Shown here piece after piece: positions 26,222 through 34,837 of a stretch of DNA of 37,903 nt. The notes below the pieces were generated by a model. It did not search any database. It worked only from the letters and a program-made list of their open reading frames with translations, and was not told where the DNA came from. The translations under genes were made by a program, and so were the position numbers. The number at the start of each line of letters is the position of its first letter. Position 1 is the stretch's first letter. This stretch comes from Hyphomicrobium sp. (GTDB lineage: Bacteria > Pseudomonadota > Alphaproteobacteria > Rhizobiales > Hyphomicrobiaceae): positions 1 through 37,903 of the forward strand of contig JAKFUV010000011.1 in the NCBI GenBank assembly GCA_021732485.1. The letters run 5' to 3'.

Positions 26222-26441
26222 CGTCCTTGATCCATTCGCCTAACCCGGCGTCGCGCATCACGCGCGCTGCGGCGCACCAATCCTCGTCCAAAACCGACAG
26301 CCTGCGCGGGAAAATACCGATCGACCCTTCGACAATGCTCATATTCTGATCCAGCACCACAGTATCGATGCTTTCGCCTTTTAGGAGCACCTCAACGAAG
26401 GACAGCAAGACAGGATCATTGGTTACCATCAAGTCGCGCAT
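26214..26441 (-). CDS. DUF2007 domain protein
   Basis: A 75-residue protein made of one DUF2007 domain: RDLMVTNDPVLLSFVEVLLKG, DQNMSIVEGSIGIFPRRL, then DAGLGEWI. The fold is a small ferredoxin-like module of unknown function, often called a putative signal-transducing protein; it may sense a ligand or regulate a partner. It overlaps the methyltransferase gene downstream, which is the usual alphaproteobacterial arrangement, and is divergent from the polyprenyl synthase gene. Confidence 0.88.
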   Translation of the reverse strand: MRDLMVTNDPVLLSFVEVLLKGESIDTVVLDQNMSIVEGSIGIFPRRLSVLDEDWCAAARVMRDAGLGEWIKDDG

Positions 26442-26491
26442 TGTGAGGATCTCTGGTTCTTGATAGGCAAGGCGGCCGCGCCGTGAGTGTC

Positions 26492-26520
26492 GTGACGCAG
26501 GCCGGCATTTTGGTTATGAT
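26492..26520 (+). promoter_or_regulatory. Likely promoter of the polyprenyl diphosphate synthase gene
   Basis: GTGACG (26492-26497) and TATGAT (26515-26520) are separated by exactly 17 bases. The -10 is one base from consensus, the -35 shares TGAC with it. The predicted start is about 25 bases before the TTG start codon. Confidence 0.45.
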
Positions 26521-26552
26521 AGCATAGCCGTTTTTATTGTTAGGGGTCGAGC

Positions 26553-27569
26553 TTGGGTCGCGTTATTCCGCTGGATGAGGTGCGTGAAGCGTCACAGTAT
26601 CTGACGCCTCTGTTCGACCTTGTTGCCGACGATATGGAAGCCATCAACCGCATCATTCTCGACAAAGCGGTATCCGACGTCGACATGATCCCGCAACTCG
26701 CGCACCATCTCATCGACAGTGGCGGCAAACGCCTACGCCCCATGCTGGCTCTGGCTGCGGCGAAGTTGTGCAGATACTCCGGCAGCGGACACATCCGGAC
26801 CGCGTCGGCCGTTGAATTCATGCATACCGCTACCCTGCTGCATGACGATGTCGTCGATGAAAGCGGCACGCGGCGCGGCAAAAAAACGGCGCGCATGATC
26901 TGGGGCAATCAGGCGAGCGTTCTGGTTGGCGACTTCCTGCTCGGCCAGGCTTTTAAAATGTTCGTCGACGTCGGATCGATGTCGGTGTTGCGCATCATGT
27001 CGAACGCCGCGGCAACCATCGCGGAAGGCGAAGTCATGCAGCTTGCGGCGGCAAAAAATACGTCAACCACCGAAGACGAATACCTCGCCATCATAAACGC
27101 CAAGACAGCGGCGCTATTCTCGTCGGCCGCTGAGTCAGGCGCAGCTTTGGCGCAGCGCCCGGCCGAAGAGCAATCGGCGCTTCGCTCCTACGGAAAAAAT
27201 CTCGGCCTTGCCTTCCAGCTCGTCGACGATGCCCTCGATTATTCAGGCGACAGCCAGCGGCTTGGAAAATCCGTTGGTGATGATTTCCGCGAAGGCAAGA
27301 TCACGCTGCCGCTGATCTTGTCGTTCCGTCGCGGTTCGAGTGAGGAACGCGTATTCTGGAATCGGACTATTGCCGACGGCGACATCAAAGATGGCGATCT
27401 CGAACACGCTGTGTCGCTGATGAAGCGCCACAAAGCTATCGAGGCGACATTCGAGCGCGCCCGATCCTACGGCACGATCGCGCGCGATGCCTTGGCAATA
27501 TTCCCCGACAGTCGGGAAAAAGCCGCGCTCGAGCAGGTGATTACGTTCTGCATCAGCCGGACAAATTAG
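26553..27569 (+). CDS. Long-chain polyprenyl diphosphate synthase (octa-/decaprenyl type)
   Basis: A 338-residue trans-prenyltransferase that builds the side chain of ubiquinone from FPP and IPP. The first aspartate-rich motif is DDVVD (98-102), the second is FQLVDDALDY (D225, D226, D229). The residue five positions before the first motif is small (Ala93), which in this family allows long products (C40-C50). GGKRLRP (57-63) binds IPP phosphate. The start is a TTG with AGGGG six bases before it; no earlier ATG or GTG fits. It converges with ispE, another isoprenoid gene, across 23 bases. IspB is the E. coli counterpart, but the product length is not certain, so no symbol is given. Confidence 0.93.
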   Translation: MGRVIPLDEVREASQYLTPLFDLVADDMEAINRIILDKAVSDVDMIPQLAHHLIDSGGKRLRPMLALAAAKLCRYSGSGHIRTASAVEFMHTATLLHDDVVDESGTRRGKKTARMIWGNQASVLVGDFLLGQAFKMFVDVGSMSVLRIMSNAAATIAEGEVMQLAAAKNTSTTEDEYLAIINAKTAALFSSAAESGAALAQRPAEEQSALRSYGKNLGLAFQLVDDALDYSGDSQRLGKSVGDDFREGKITLPLILSFRRGSSEERVFWNRTIADGDIKDGDLEHAVSLMKRHKAIEATFERARSYGTIARDALAIFPDSREKAALEQVITFCISRTN

Positions 27570-27592
27570 GCAGCCGCCAGCGCGTAACGCCG

Positions 27593-28468
27593 TCACGCGA
27601 GCGTTGTTGCCCGCACCCACCACTTCGCGTTCTGATGGCTTATCAAAGCCGCCGCCGTGGCGGCTTCGTCGCATGTCCGATAGAGCCCGAAACACGTTGG
27701 CCCGGCTCCTGACAAGCGCGCGATGAGACACGACGGCGAGCGGCTGAGCACGGCCAGCACACGTTCTATTTCGGGCATCACCGAGATCGCTGCTGACTGA
27801 AGATCGTTCCCACGCAATCGCATCACCGTGATCAAGGCATCGAGATCAGCCAGCTGAGAAATGTCGTCGACCGGTGCGTCCGCCTGCAACGGCGGCGCAT
27901 TCAAGGCGCGAAAAACGCGCGCGGTTTTAACGCTCGGGACCGGCACCATCGGATTGACGAGAACGGCATGGACTGGCGCGGGGAACTGAACCGCTGTCAG
28001 CCGCTCACCGACACCCGACATCATGGCCGGCCGGTTGAACAGGCACACCGGCACATCAGCCCCCAGCCGTCGCGCAAGATCGTCGAGGTCAATCTGCGCG
28101 GACAACACGGGATGTGCGCGACACGCGATACGTAACAGCGCGGCAGCGTCGGCGGACCCGCCTCCGACGCCGGCCGCAACAGGCAGCCGCTTCTCCAGCG
28201 AAACAGCCCCGACCGTTATCGTCGGCACCGCCTGCTCGATGCGGCGAACTGCAATTTCAACCAGGTTGTCACCGGTCAGCGCGTCGGCCATGGCTCCGAC
28301 GACCGTCACGCGCGCCGGCTGCGCGGCATCGAGCGTTAAGACATCGCCGATGTCACGGGCAAATGCGACGAGGCTTTGGAGTTCATGATAGCCGTCTGGC
28401 CGGCGGCCGAGCACGCGCAACGTCAAATTGACCTTCGCGGGTGCATCTTCGCGGAGAACCGTCGGCAT
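27593..28468 (-). CDS. ispE: 4-diphosphocytidyl-2-C-methyl-D-erythritol kinase
   Basis: IspE phosphorylates CDP-methylerythritol in the MEP route to IPP and DMAPP. The 291-residue GHMP kinase has APAKVNLTLRV with the substrate-binding Lys12, GRRPDGYHEL, and the ATP loop PVAAGVGGGSADAAA (96-110). The C-terminal GHMP region ends with LSGAGPTCFGLY. The ATG at 28468 gives the canonical N-terminus. Only 15 bases separate it from the U tract of a strong terminator-like hairpin, leaving no room for a separate promoter, so expression presumably depends on read-through or control at that hairpin. Confidence 0.95.
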   Translation of the reverse strand: MPTVLREDAPAKVNLTLRVLGRRPDGYHELQSLVAFARDIGDVLTLDAAQPARVTVVGAMADALTGDNLVEIAVRRIEQAVPTITVGAVSLEKRLPVAAGVGGGSADAAALLRIACRAHPVLSAQIDLDDLARRLGADVPVCLFNRPAMMSGVGERLTAVQFPAPVHAVLVNPMVPVPSVKTARVFRALNAPPLQADAPVDDISQLADLDALITVMRLRGNDLQSAAISVMPEIERVLAVLSRSPSCLIARLSGAGPTCFGLYRTCDEAATAAALISHQNAKWWVRATTLA

Positions 28469-28483
28469 CGGTCAGTCTGACGC

Positions 28484-28521
28484 AAAAAACGGGCACCCGT
28501 GCATCGTCGCAGGGTGCCCGT
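28484..28521 (-). terminator. Rho-independent terminator or attenuator between the TPR gene and ispE
   Basis: On the minus strand a perfect 10-bp stem (ACGGGCACCC / GGGTGCCCGT) with a 13-base loop is followed by TTTTTT. It lies 40 bases after the TPR gene stop and 15 bases before the ispE ATG. Shape and U tract are those of an efficient intrinsic terminator. Confidence 0.85.
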
Positions 28522-28560
28522 TGATCTCAGCCGCAAGCGACGGTCTGCACATCGCGATTT

Positions 28561-30366
28561 CTATTCCACGGCGCCAGGGGCTGCTATTCCGCGCGCTTCA
28601 CTACGGCGCTTAGCGGCCGCACCATTTTCGACCTGTTTATCTTTGGGCGCCACGCGAACTTCAGTCTTGATAGGCAGGCCGTTTTCAAACTTTGCCCTGA
28701 TCTTTACCGCGTCGTCCGGCTCGGGCGACAGCGACAGGGCCTGGCCCCACTGGAACTTCGCTTCACGTTCGCGGCCAACCTTCCAGAAGGCATCACCCAG
28801 GTGGTCGTTGAGCGTTGGATCATCAGGCTTGATTTCAACCGCGCGCTCCAAATAGCGAACCGCTTCTTTGAAATTACCCTGCTTGAAGTGGGCCCAACCG
28901 AGGCTGTCGACGATGTATCCATCGTCAGGCTTCAACTGCACGGCCTTCTCGATCAGCTTCATGCCTTCCTTGAGATTGAGCCCCTGATCAATCCACGAAT
29001 AGCCAAGGTAGTTTAAAACCAAAGGCTGATCCGGCGAGAGTTGTAGAGCTTTTTTCAAGTCAGCCTCCGCCGCAGGCCAGTTCTTCAAGCGCTCATGAGC
29101 GGTGCCGCGAGCGTAATAGTAGCCCCAGTGGCGCGCGTCGGGTTTGCCAATCAAGTCGATGGCCTGCGTGAAGTAGCTAACTGCCTCAGTGAACATCTTG
29201 CGGCTGCGCATGATGTTGCCGAGCGCCTCCAGCGGACGCACCTCTTTCGGCTCGTCCTTGGCAACCTGCTCAAGCAACGCACGGGCTTCGTCGAAACGAT
29301 CGAGCGAACTGAGATTGACGGCCTTGCGGATGTCGATGGCGCTTTGCAGCGGCGAGCCTTTTGGAATTTTGTCGTAGGTTTCGATAGCCTGCTGATAGCG
29401 CCGAGCATTTTCCTCAGCGCCGGCCAGCGCCGCCAGCGCAAACGCGTGATCAGGCTTGGCCTTCAGCGCCATTTGCAGATAAATCGAGCCAAGGCTGGTG
29501 CCGCCTTCGCTGATTAAAGCTTCGCCGAGGCCATAGAACACCTCGGCCATGCCTTCCGTCGGCATCGTGATGAGCAAGGGCGTTTGCGTGCCGAGAACCA
29601 GCTTTTTCCGCAAATCGACGGCGAGTGGGTGAGGTTCGCCTTGTGCCTTTTCAAGCTGTTCGCCGATAACCTGACGAGCAAGCTTGAATTCGCCGTGGTT
29701 GGCGGCACTGCGGGCGTAGGCGAGCGTTGTTCGCAGCGTTCGGCTGTCCTGCTTGAACATTTTTTCATACGCCGTGCGGGCCTCGGCTTTGCGCCCGGCT
29801 ATGTCGGCAATCAACGCGCGATGATAGCGCAAATAGAACTGCGCCCAATCGGGCTGCTTTGGTAGATCGACGGCGGCCAGCGCGCCGGCAACATTTCCAG
29901 CCGCGAGCCGCGTCCATCCGAGCGCCAGTGCGCTGGTCAGTTCGCCGATCGGATTTTCGGAGGCGGCAATAAAGTGCTCTTCGGCTTTGGCGTAATTGTC
30001 GTCCTTGAAGGCGGCGACGCCGAGCAGGAACTGCGACATACGATGCGATTTCTGTGTGGTCGCGAGTTGTTCGGCCAGTGGCACAGCGCGCTGCCAATTG
30101 CCGGCAATGGTTTCGAGCTGGAAGGTCTGCTCCAGCAGCACCTCGTTGCCCGGATCGCTCGACAGCGCCCGGCCATAGAAATCAGCCGCGCTTTCGGTGT
30201 CTTGCAGATTGCGCGCAAAGCGTCCCGCGAGATAATTGCCGAGTGCTGAGCGCATCTCGAGGCCATCATCCGTCGACCGCGCTGCAACACCGCTGATGAC
30301 GCCGGTGATCGCCAAGGCAGCGGCACCGATGCACAACGATTTCAGCCGTCCGACGGGTGCGCGCAT
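28561..30366 (-). CDS. TPR-repeat exported or membrane-anchored protein
   Basis: A 601-residue protein with an N-terminal signal anchor (SLCIGAAALAITGVISGVAA, about residues 10-29) followed by tetratricopeptide repeats along most of its length. Recognisable TPR units include RYQQAIETYDKIPKGSPL, FTEAVSYFTQAIDLIGKP, WPAAEADLKKALQLSPDQPLVLNYLGY and FKEAVRYLERAVEIKPDDPTLNDHLGD (each shown in part). The repeats should form a protein-binding solenoid facing the periplasm. No catalytic domain is seen. The ATG at 30366 has AAGGA nine bases before it; the upstream extension to 30432 does not. Large TPR proteins of this kind upstream of ispE are common in alphaproteobacteria; their partner is unknown to me. 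Confidence 0.88.
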   Translation of the reverse strand: MRAPVGRLKSLCIGAAALAITGVISGVAARSTDDGLEMRSALGNYLAGRFARNLQDTESAADFYGRALSSDPGNEVLLEQTFQLETIAGNWQRAVPLAEQLATTQKSHRMSQFLLGVAAFKDDNYAKAEEHFIAASENPIGELTSALALGWTRLAAGNVAGALAAVDLPKQPDWAQFYLRYHRALIADIAGRKAEARTAYEKMFKQDSRTLRTTLAYARSAANHGEFKLARQVIGEQLEKAQGEPHPLAVDLRKKLVLGTQTPLLITMPTEGMAEVFYGLGEALISEGGTSLGSIYLQMALKAKPDHAFALAALAGAEENARRYQQAIETYDKIPKGSPLQSAIDIRKAVNLSSLDRFDEARALLEQVAKDEPKEVRPLEALGNIMRSRKMFTEAVSYFTQAIDLIGKPDARHWGYYYARGTAHERLKNWPAAEADLKKALQLSPDQPLVLNYLGYSWIDQGLNLKEGMKLIEKAVQLKPDDGYIVDSLGWAHFKQGNFKEAVRYLERAVEIKPDDPTLNDHLGDAFWKVGREREAKFQWGQALSLSPEPDDAVKIRAKFENGLPIKTEVRVAPKDKQVENGAAAKRRSEARGIAAPGAVE

Positions 30367-30695
30367 TGAACAAATCCTTGTGTGGCGGAGCCGGGCGACG
30401 ACTCTGATCGCTACAACACTAGCAAACTCCACACGACTTTGGCGACACGCATCGCGTTAAAATCCGGCAATGCACCATAATTCTTAGCCGCCGCACGGAA
30501 CGAGCAAATGCCGCAATCGTAGCGGCCGCGAATATCAAGCGCTCGTGGCGTCGACGGCGCCATGGTCACGCGTCTTCCCGGACGAGCGATGAACGTCCCT
30601 CGGGTTGCGACGACATAAGAGCAAACCTCGCAGTTTACTGCGCGGCCAATCGCCTGCCGACGTCTTGCGCCCAATAAAATTGCGATCCGGCAGCG
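30367..30695. other. Region between ETF-QO and the TPR gene; one doubtful small frame
   Basis: Most of this interval is covered on the minus strand by an 87-codon frame (30411-30674) starting at a TTG without a clear ribosome site. It encodes two Cys-x2-Cys pairs (CEVC and CGIC) about 38 residues apart, a pattern of small zinc-binding proteins, but I see no other support and do not call it. The TPR gene promoter should also lie here, on the minus strand, but I could not assign it. Confidence 0.35.
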
Positions 30696-32396
30696 CTACA
30701 TGCCGGCGTAATTTGGACCGCCGCTGCCTTCGGGACAAACCCAAGTGATATTTTGGCTCGGATCCTTGATATCGCAGGTTTTGCAGTGGACGCAGTTCTG
30801 GGCGTTGATTTGGAAGCGGGCGCCACCTTTGTCGTCGCGAATGACTTCGTAGACGCCTGCTGGGCAGTAGCGTTGCGCCGGCTCGGCATACTCCGGTAGA
30901 TTGACGGCAATCGGAATTTTCGGGTCCGCCAGCTTCAAGTGGACAGGCTGATCTTCTTCGTGGTTGGTCGCCGAAAAAGATAAATTGGTCAATTTGTCGA
31001 AAGTCAGCTTGCCGTCGGGCTTGGGATAGGCGATCGGCGCATAGTCGCTTGCCCTTCCCGTCGCGGCTGCATCGGTCTTGCCGTGTTTCAAGGTGTAGCC
31101 AAGACCAATGCTGGTGATCAGCGTATTGAGCCAAAGATCAAGTCCGCCAAGGCCGATGCCCAGCACCGTGCCGAAGCGCGACCAGTACGGCTTCATGTTG
31201 CGGACAGCGCGCAAATCGTGAGCGATGTCGCCGGTGCGGACGTCGCGCTCATAGGCTTCGAGTTTGTCGTGTGCCCTGCCCGCCTGAATGGCGTCGAACG
31301 CAGCTTCGGCGGCAGCAATGCCCGACAGCATCGCATTATGGCTGCCTTTGATGCGCGGAAGATTGACCATACCCGCCGCGCACCCCAGCAACGCCCCTCC
31401 CGGAAACACCAGGTCCGGCATCGATTGCCAACCGCCTTCGGTAATGGCCCTGGCGCCATAGCCGAGGCGTTTGCCGCCCTCGAACACTTCGCGGATCGCG
31501 GGGTGCGTTTTGAAGCGCTGGAATTCGTCGTACGGCGACAGGTACGGGTTGGCGTAGTTGAGATGCACGACAAAACCAACCGAAACAAGATTGTCGCCAT
31601 AGTGGTAGAGGAACGACCCGCCGCCCGTCCGATTATCGAGCGGCCAGCCGAACGAATGCTGCACAAGTCCGCGGCGATGTTTGTCCGGCGCAACCTGCCA
31701 CAGCTCTTTGAGGCCGATGCCGTACTTCTGCGGCTCGTGGTTCTTGTCCAGACCGAACCGCTTAATCAGCTCTTTACTGAGCGACCCACGCGCCCCTTCG
31801 CTAAGCAAGGTGTATTTAGCGCGGAGTTCCATGCCGCGAACAAAGTTCGCCGTCGGCTCGCCATCTCGGCCAATTCCCATATCACCGGTGGCAACGCCGA
31901 CGACAGCGCCCTTGCCGTCATACAAAACTTCGCTCGCGGCAAAGCCCGGATAGATTTCAACGCCGAGATCCGCTGCTTGCTCACCAAGCCATTTGCAAAC
32001 CGCGCCGAGGCTAACGATGTAGTTGCCGTGATTTTTCATCAACGGCGGCATCGGCCAGTTGGGCAACCGAACATCGCCCTGGGGACCAAGGATCAGAAAC
32101 TGATCTTCGGTCACTGGCGTGTCGATCGGGGCGCCCCGCTCCTTCCAATCCGGAATGAGCCGATCAAGCCCGATCGGATCGATGACCGCGCCCGACAGGA
32201 TGTGCGCGCCGACCTCGGAGCCCTTCTCAACCACCACGACGGAAAGCTCGGCGCCCGCCTCGGACGCCTTCTGTTTCAGACGAATGGCCGCCGCCAGCCC
32301 AGCCGGTCCGGCACCGACGATGACGACGTCGAATTCCATGGCGTCGCGTGGCGGAAGAGGGGTGCGCGCTGAGGAGGCGTCCTGCGTGCCTGTCAT
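30696..32396 (-). CDS. etfQO: Electron transfer flavoprotein-ubiquinone oxidoreductase
   Basis: ETF-QO passes electrons from reduced ETF (fatty-acid, amino-acid and methylamine-type dehydrogenases) to ubiquinone at the inner membrane. The 566-residue chain has an FAD dinucleotide fold DVVIVGAGPAGLAAA (23-37), GAHILSGAVIDP, and a C-terminal 4Fe-4S domain with ligands C511 (CPAGVYE) and C535, C538, C541 in NCVHCKTC; a further Cys at 554 lies in VCPEG. Residues around 400-430 include a hydrophobic patch (GLDLWLNTLITSIGLG) suited to membrane attachment. AGGA lies seven bases before the ATG. It is divergent from the UDG gene. No etfAB genes are in the window. Confidence 0.96.
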   Translation of the reverse strand: MTGTQDASSARTPLPPRDAMEFDVVIVGAGPAGLAAAIRLKQKASEAGAELSVVVVEKGSEVGAHILSGAVIDPIGLDRLIPDWKERGAPIDTPVTEDQFLILGPQGDVRLPNWPMPPLMKNHGNYIVSLGAVCKWLGEQAADLGVEIYPGFAASEVLYDGKGAVVGVATGDMGIGRDGEPTANFVRGMELRAKYTLLSEGARGSLSKELIKRFGLDKNHEPQKYGIGLKELWQVAPDKHRRGLVQHSFGWPLDNRTGGGSFLYHYGDNLVSVGFVVHLNYANPYLSPYDEFQRFKTHPAIREVFEGGKRLGYGARAITEGGWQSMPDLVFPGGALLGCAAGMVNLPRIKGSHNAMLSGIAAAEAAFDAIQAGRAHDKLEAYERDVRTGDIAHDLRAVRNMKPYWSRFGTVLGIGLGGLDLWLNTLITSIGLGYTLKHGKTDAAATGRASDYAPIAYPKPDGKLTFDKLTNLSFSATNHEEDQPVHLKLADPKIPIAVNLPEYAEPAQRYCPAGVYEVIRDDKGGARFQINAQNCVHCKTCDIKDPSQNITWVCPEGSGGPNYAGM

Positions 32397-32603
32397 TGGT
32401 TATCCTGATGTCTCGAAAATAGTTCAGTTTTTCGATTAGGTGTCTCTGCCGCGAGCGTCAAGCGACGTGGCGATCTCGCTTCAGCTGTCGAGTGGGTTCG
32501 AAGCTCAACCGCAAAAGCATCGAAATTACCCTAGCTCGCCGCCCGACAGTGCAACGGGCCACAGCGTTGCTAGGTCGCGTGCAAATTGGGCTGAGCCCAA
32601 CTA

Positions 32604-33509
32604 ATGTGCCGTGCCATGACCGACGACGACCGAACCGATATCGATCCCCTCTCCCTGCTGACGTGGTACCAAGCCGCTGGCGTCGACGCAGCGCTGGCAG
32701 CGACGCCAATCAATTGGCTGGAGCGCGGAGCGTCGCCACCTGGTGGGTCATACGCTTGGCCTGCCCGTGGCGATCAGCCGGGCTCGCAGGTTACCGAGGC
32801 GCCCGCCCGCCCTGCTGCTGAGCCGCAACGTGTAATAACGCCGAGCCCGGCAGCGCAGTTGCATTCGCCACCCACGCGGTCGCGGCCGCAAACGCCGCTG
32901 GCGGCCAGCGAGGCTGAGACCGACGCGCGCCGCAGCGCCAACGCCGCAACATCATTGGACGAACTGGAGGCCGCCCTTCGCGCGTTTAACGGCTGCACGC
33001 TCAAGGCGACGGCGACGAATCTGTGCTTCTATCGCGGGGCTGCCACCGCCCGAACAATGATCATCGGCGAGGCCCCTGGCCGTGAAGAGGACCTCGAAGG
33101 CAAGCCGTTTGTCGGCCGCGCCGGCCAGCTGCTGGATAAAATGCTGGCGGCGATCGGCCTGAGCCAAGCCGATGTTCACATCACCAACGTCGTCTATTGG
33201 CGTCCGCCGGGTAATCGCACCCCGACGCCGCAAGAGGCGCTTGCCTGCCGGCCATTCCTCGACCGGCAGATCACGCTGGTGCAGCCTGATTTCATTGTGG
33301 CACTCGGCGGATCCGCCGCCAAAGAACTGCTGAGTGTCAGCGAGGGGATCATGCGGCTTCGCGGAAGCTGGCGAAATGTACCTATTGCCGGTCGAGATAT
33401 TCCGACGCTGGCAACACTTCATCCAGCGTATCTGCTCCGCACACCCGCCGCCAAGCAGCTGGCGTGGACGGATCTGTTGGCGATCAAAACAAAACTTCGA
33501 ACTAAATAA
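32604..33509 (+). CDS. Uracil-DNA glycosylase family 4/5-like
   Basis: An alphaproteobacterial-type uracil-DNA glycosylase of the SPO1-polymerase-related group. Motif A is GEAPGREEDLEGKPFVGRAGQLL (155-177 from the ATG at 32604; shown in part), and motif C is TLHPAYLL near residue 272; TNVVYWRPPGNRTP lies between. Cys131 and Cys141 in NGCTLKATATNLC and Cys in ALACRPF may contribute to an iron-sulfur cluster, as in family 4, though spacing is not fully canonical. The first 120 residues are Pro/Ala/Arg-rich and poorly conserved. The start could be 32604 or 32616 (ATGACC); neither has a good ribosome site, and a TTGGGC/GCCCAA hairpin lies directly before 32604. Confidence 0.9.
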   Translation: MCRAMTDDDRTDIDPLSLLTWYQAAGVDAALAATPINWLERGASPPGGSYAWPARGDQPGSQVTEAPARPAAEPQRVITPSPAAQLHSPPTRSRPQTPLAASEAETDARRSANAATSLDELEAALRAFNGCTLKATATNLCFYRGAATARTMIIGEAPGREEDLEGKPFVGRAGQLLDKMLAAIGLSQADVHITNVVYWRPPGNRTPTPQEALACRPFLDRQITLVQPDFIVALGGSAAKELLSVSEGIMRLRGSWRNVPIAGRDIPTLATLHPAYLLRTPAAKQLAWTDLLAIKTKLRTK

Positions 33510-33670
33510 AGCGCATTATTTACCACTTTTCGGGGTTCTCGCACGAAAAGAGCGGCAATCTTGATTTCGCTAAAAGTTTACAAGGCCGGTTAAAGGCCAT
33601 CGAAGGGCGACAGCGTAGTGTGCTTCCAGGCCGGCATGGGGCTAGGCCTGAGCATTATGATGACGCGCAG

Positions 33671-34186
33671 ATGAAAAACGGTTTGGTCTATCTCCGTCCG
33701 GCACGCCTCGCTTATGTGCGGGTCAACGGCGCCTATGAGCACTCAATCCCGCTGGCGTGGCAGAAGATGCTCGCCTGGGCGGACAAAAATGGCATCAAGC
33801 CGCAAGGCGAGCGCGGCTACGGTCTGGCGCACGATGACCCAAATCAGGTCGCCGCTGAAAAGTGCCGCTATGACGCTTGCATTCAATTGCCGGTCGAATT
33901 TGAAGATCGCGCGTCTCGCGACTTAGGCTTGATCATGCTTCCTGCGGGGGCCTATACGCGGCTGCGGAAAACCGGTGGCTACGGCAAATTACGGTCCGAG
34001 ATGGCCGGCTTTTATGCGTCTCCGTGCTTGTCGGCGGATATCCAGCTGGACACTCGCCGGCCGATCGTGACGATTTATCTCGACGACCCGCGACGCCACT
34101 CCGAACGCGAACTGCGCGCCGATGTCTGCGTGCCCGTTGCAACGAAATCGATGCGCGATCGGGTGGTAACGACCCAAGCGGCATAA
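33671..34186 (+). CDS. GyrI-like (SbmC/Bac_transf effector-binding) domain protein
   Basis: A stand-alone small-molecule-binding domain of about 171 residues. The fold pattern is LVYLRPARLAYVRVNGAYEHSIPLAWQKMLAWADKNG (start of the domain; shown in part), then YDACIQLPVEF, and LPAGAYTRLRKTGGYGKL. Such domains sit at the C-terminus of AraC- or MerR-family regulators or occur alone, where some bind toxins or inhibit gyrase. There is no helix-turn-helix in the open frame. The reading frame is open back to a GTG at 33620; the ATG at 33671 starts directly before the domain, and neither has a strong ribosome site. The gene may be a freed effector domain or a remnant of a longer regulator. Confidence 0.72.
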   Translation: MKNGLVYLRPARLAYVRVNGAYEHSIPLAWQKMLAWADKNGIKPQGERGYGLAHDDPNQVAAEKCRYDACIQLPVEFEDRASRDLGLIMLPAGAYTRLRKTGGYGKLRSEMAGFYASPCLSADIQLDTRRPIVTIYLDDPRRHSERELRADVCVPVATKSMRDRVVTTQAA

Positions 34187-34297
34187 TTGGAAAACCGAAC
34201 TTTCGCACCCCAATGCTGCCCGCCTGCGTGACGACTAGACGCCGCCGCCCAGGCGCGCCACTGTGATGCACCGTTTTGTTCTTCAAACAGGTGCCTC

Positions 34298-34837
34298 ATG
34301 GCTGGCATAGACGACACGCGTGCGTTCGTTCCAATCAGGATTGCGATCCTGACGATGTCCGATACGCGCACGTTAGCGGACGACAAATCCGGTAATCTTC
34401 TGGCTGAATTGGCGACCAAAGCCGGCCACGCCATCGCGGCACGCGCGCTCGTTGCCGACGATATCGAGTCCATTCGCTCGACCGTAATCGACTGGATTTC
34501 TGATCCCTACATCGATTGCATTTTGACCACGGGCGGAACCGGCTTCACCGGCCGCGACGTCACTCCGGAAGCGATCACGCCACTTTTTGAAAAGTCGATC
34601 GACGGCTTCGCGGCGATCTTTCACATGCTGTCATATCAGAGTGTCGGGACCTCGACGATGCAATCGCGCGCTTGCGCCGGCGTGACGCGCGGCACGTACA
34701 TTTTCTGTCTGCCGGGATCGCCGGGGGCCTGTCGTGATGCTTGGGATGGCATCCTCAAATTGCAGCTGGATGCCCGGCATCGGCCTTGCAATCTCGTCGA
34801 AATCTTGCCGAGGCTCGAAGAGCACCGGCGCGGTTAG
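34298..34837 (+). CDS. moaB: MoaB/Mog family molybdopterin adenylyltransferase-like protein
   Basis: A 179-residue MoaB/MogA-type protein that binds molybdopterin and, in active members, adenylates it before metal insertion. Motifs are AILTMSDTRTLADDKSGNLL, DCILTTGGTGFTGRDVTPEAI (the signature TTGGTG loop) and IFCLPGSPGACRDAWD, the family's active-site strand. AGGTG lies about five bases before the ATG. Its stop overlaps the stop of the convergent transferase gene by four bases. MoaB and Mog cannot be separated with certainty here. Confidence 0.9.
   Translation: MAGIDDTRAFVPIRIAILTMSDTRTLADDKSGNLLAELATKAGHAIAARALVADDIESIRSTVIDWISDPYIDCILTTGGTGFTGRDVTPEAITPLFEKSIDGFAAIFHMLSYQSVGTSTMQSRACAGVTRGTYIFCLPGSPGACRDAWDGILKLQLDARHRPCNLVEILPRLEEHRRG

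Noticed and set aside
31083..32372. 429-codon plus-strand frame opposite ETF-QO
   Set aside because: Shadow of a well-identified gene, without ribosome site or recognisable domain.
32500..32520. GGGTTCGAAGC resembling a tRNA T loop
   Set aside because: The flanking bases do not form a T stem, and no acceptor or anticodon arm is present.
33532..33556. CTTTTCG/CGAAAAG inverted repeat after the UDG gene
   Set aside because: A-T-rich 7-bp stem with an 11-base loop and no following T run; too weak to call.
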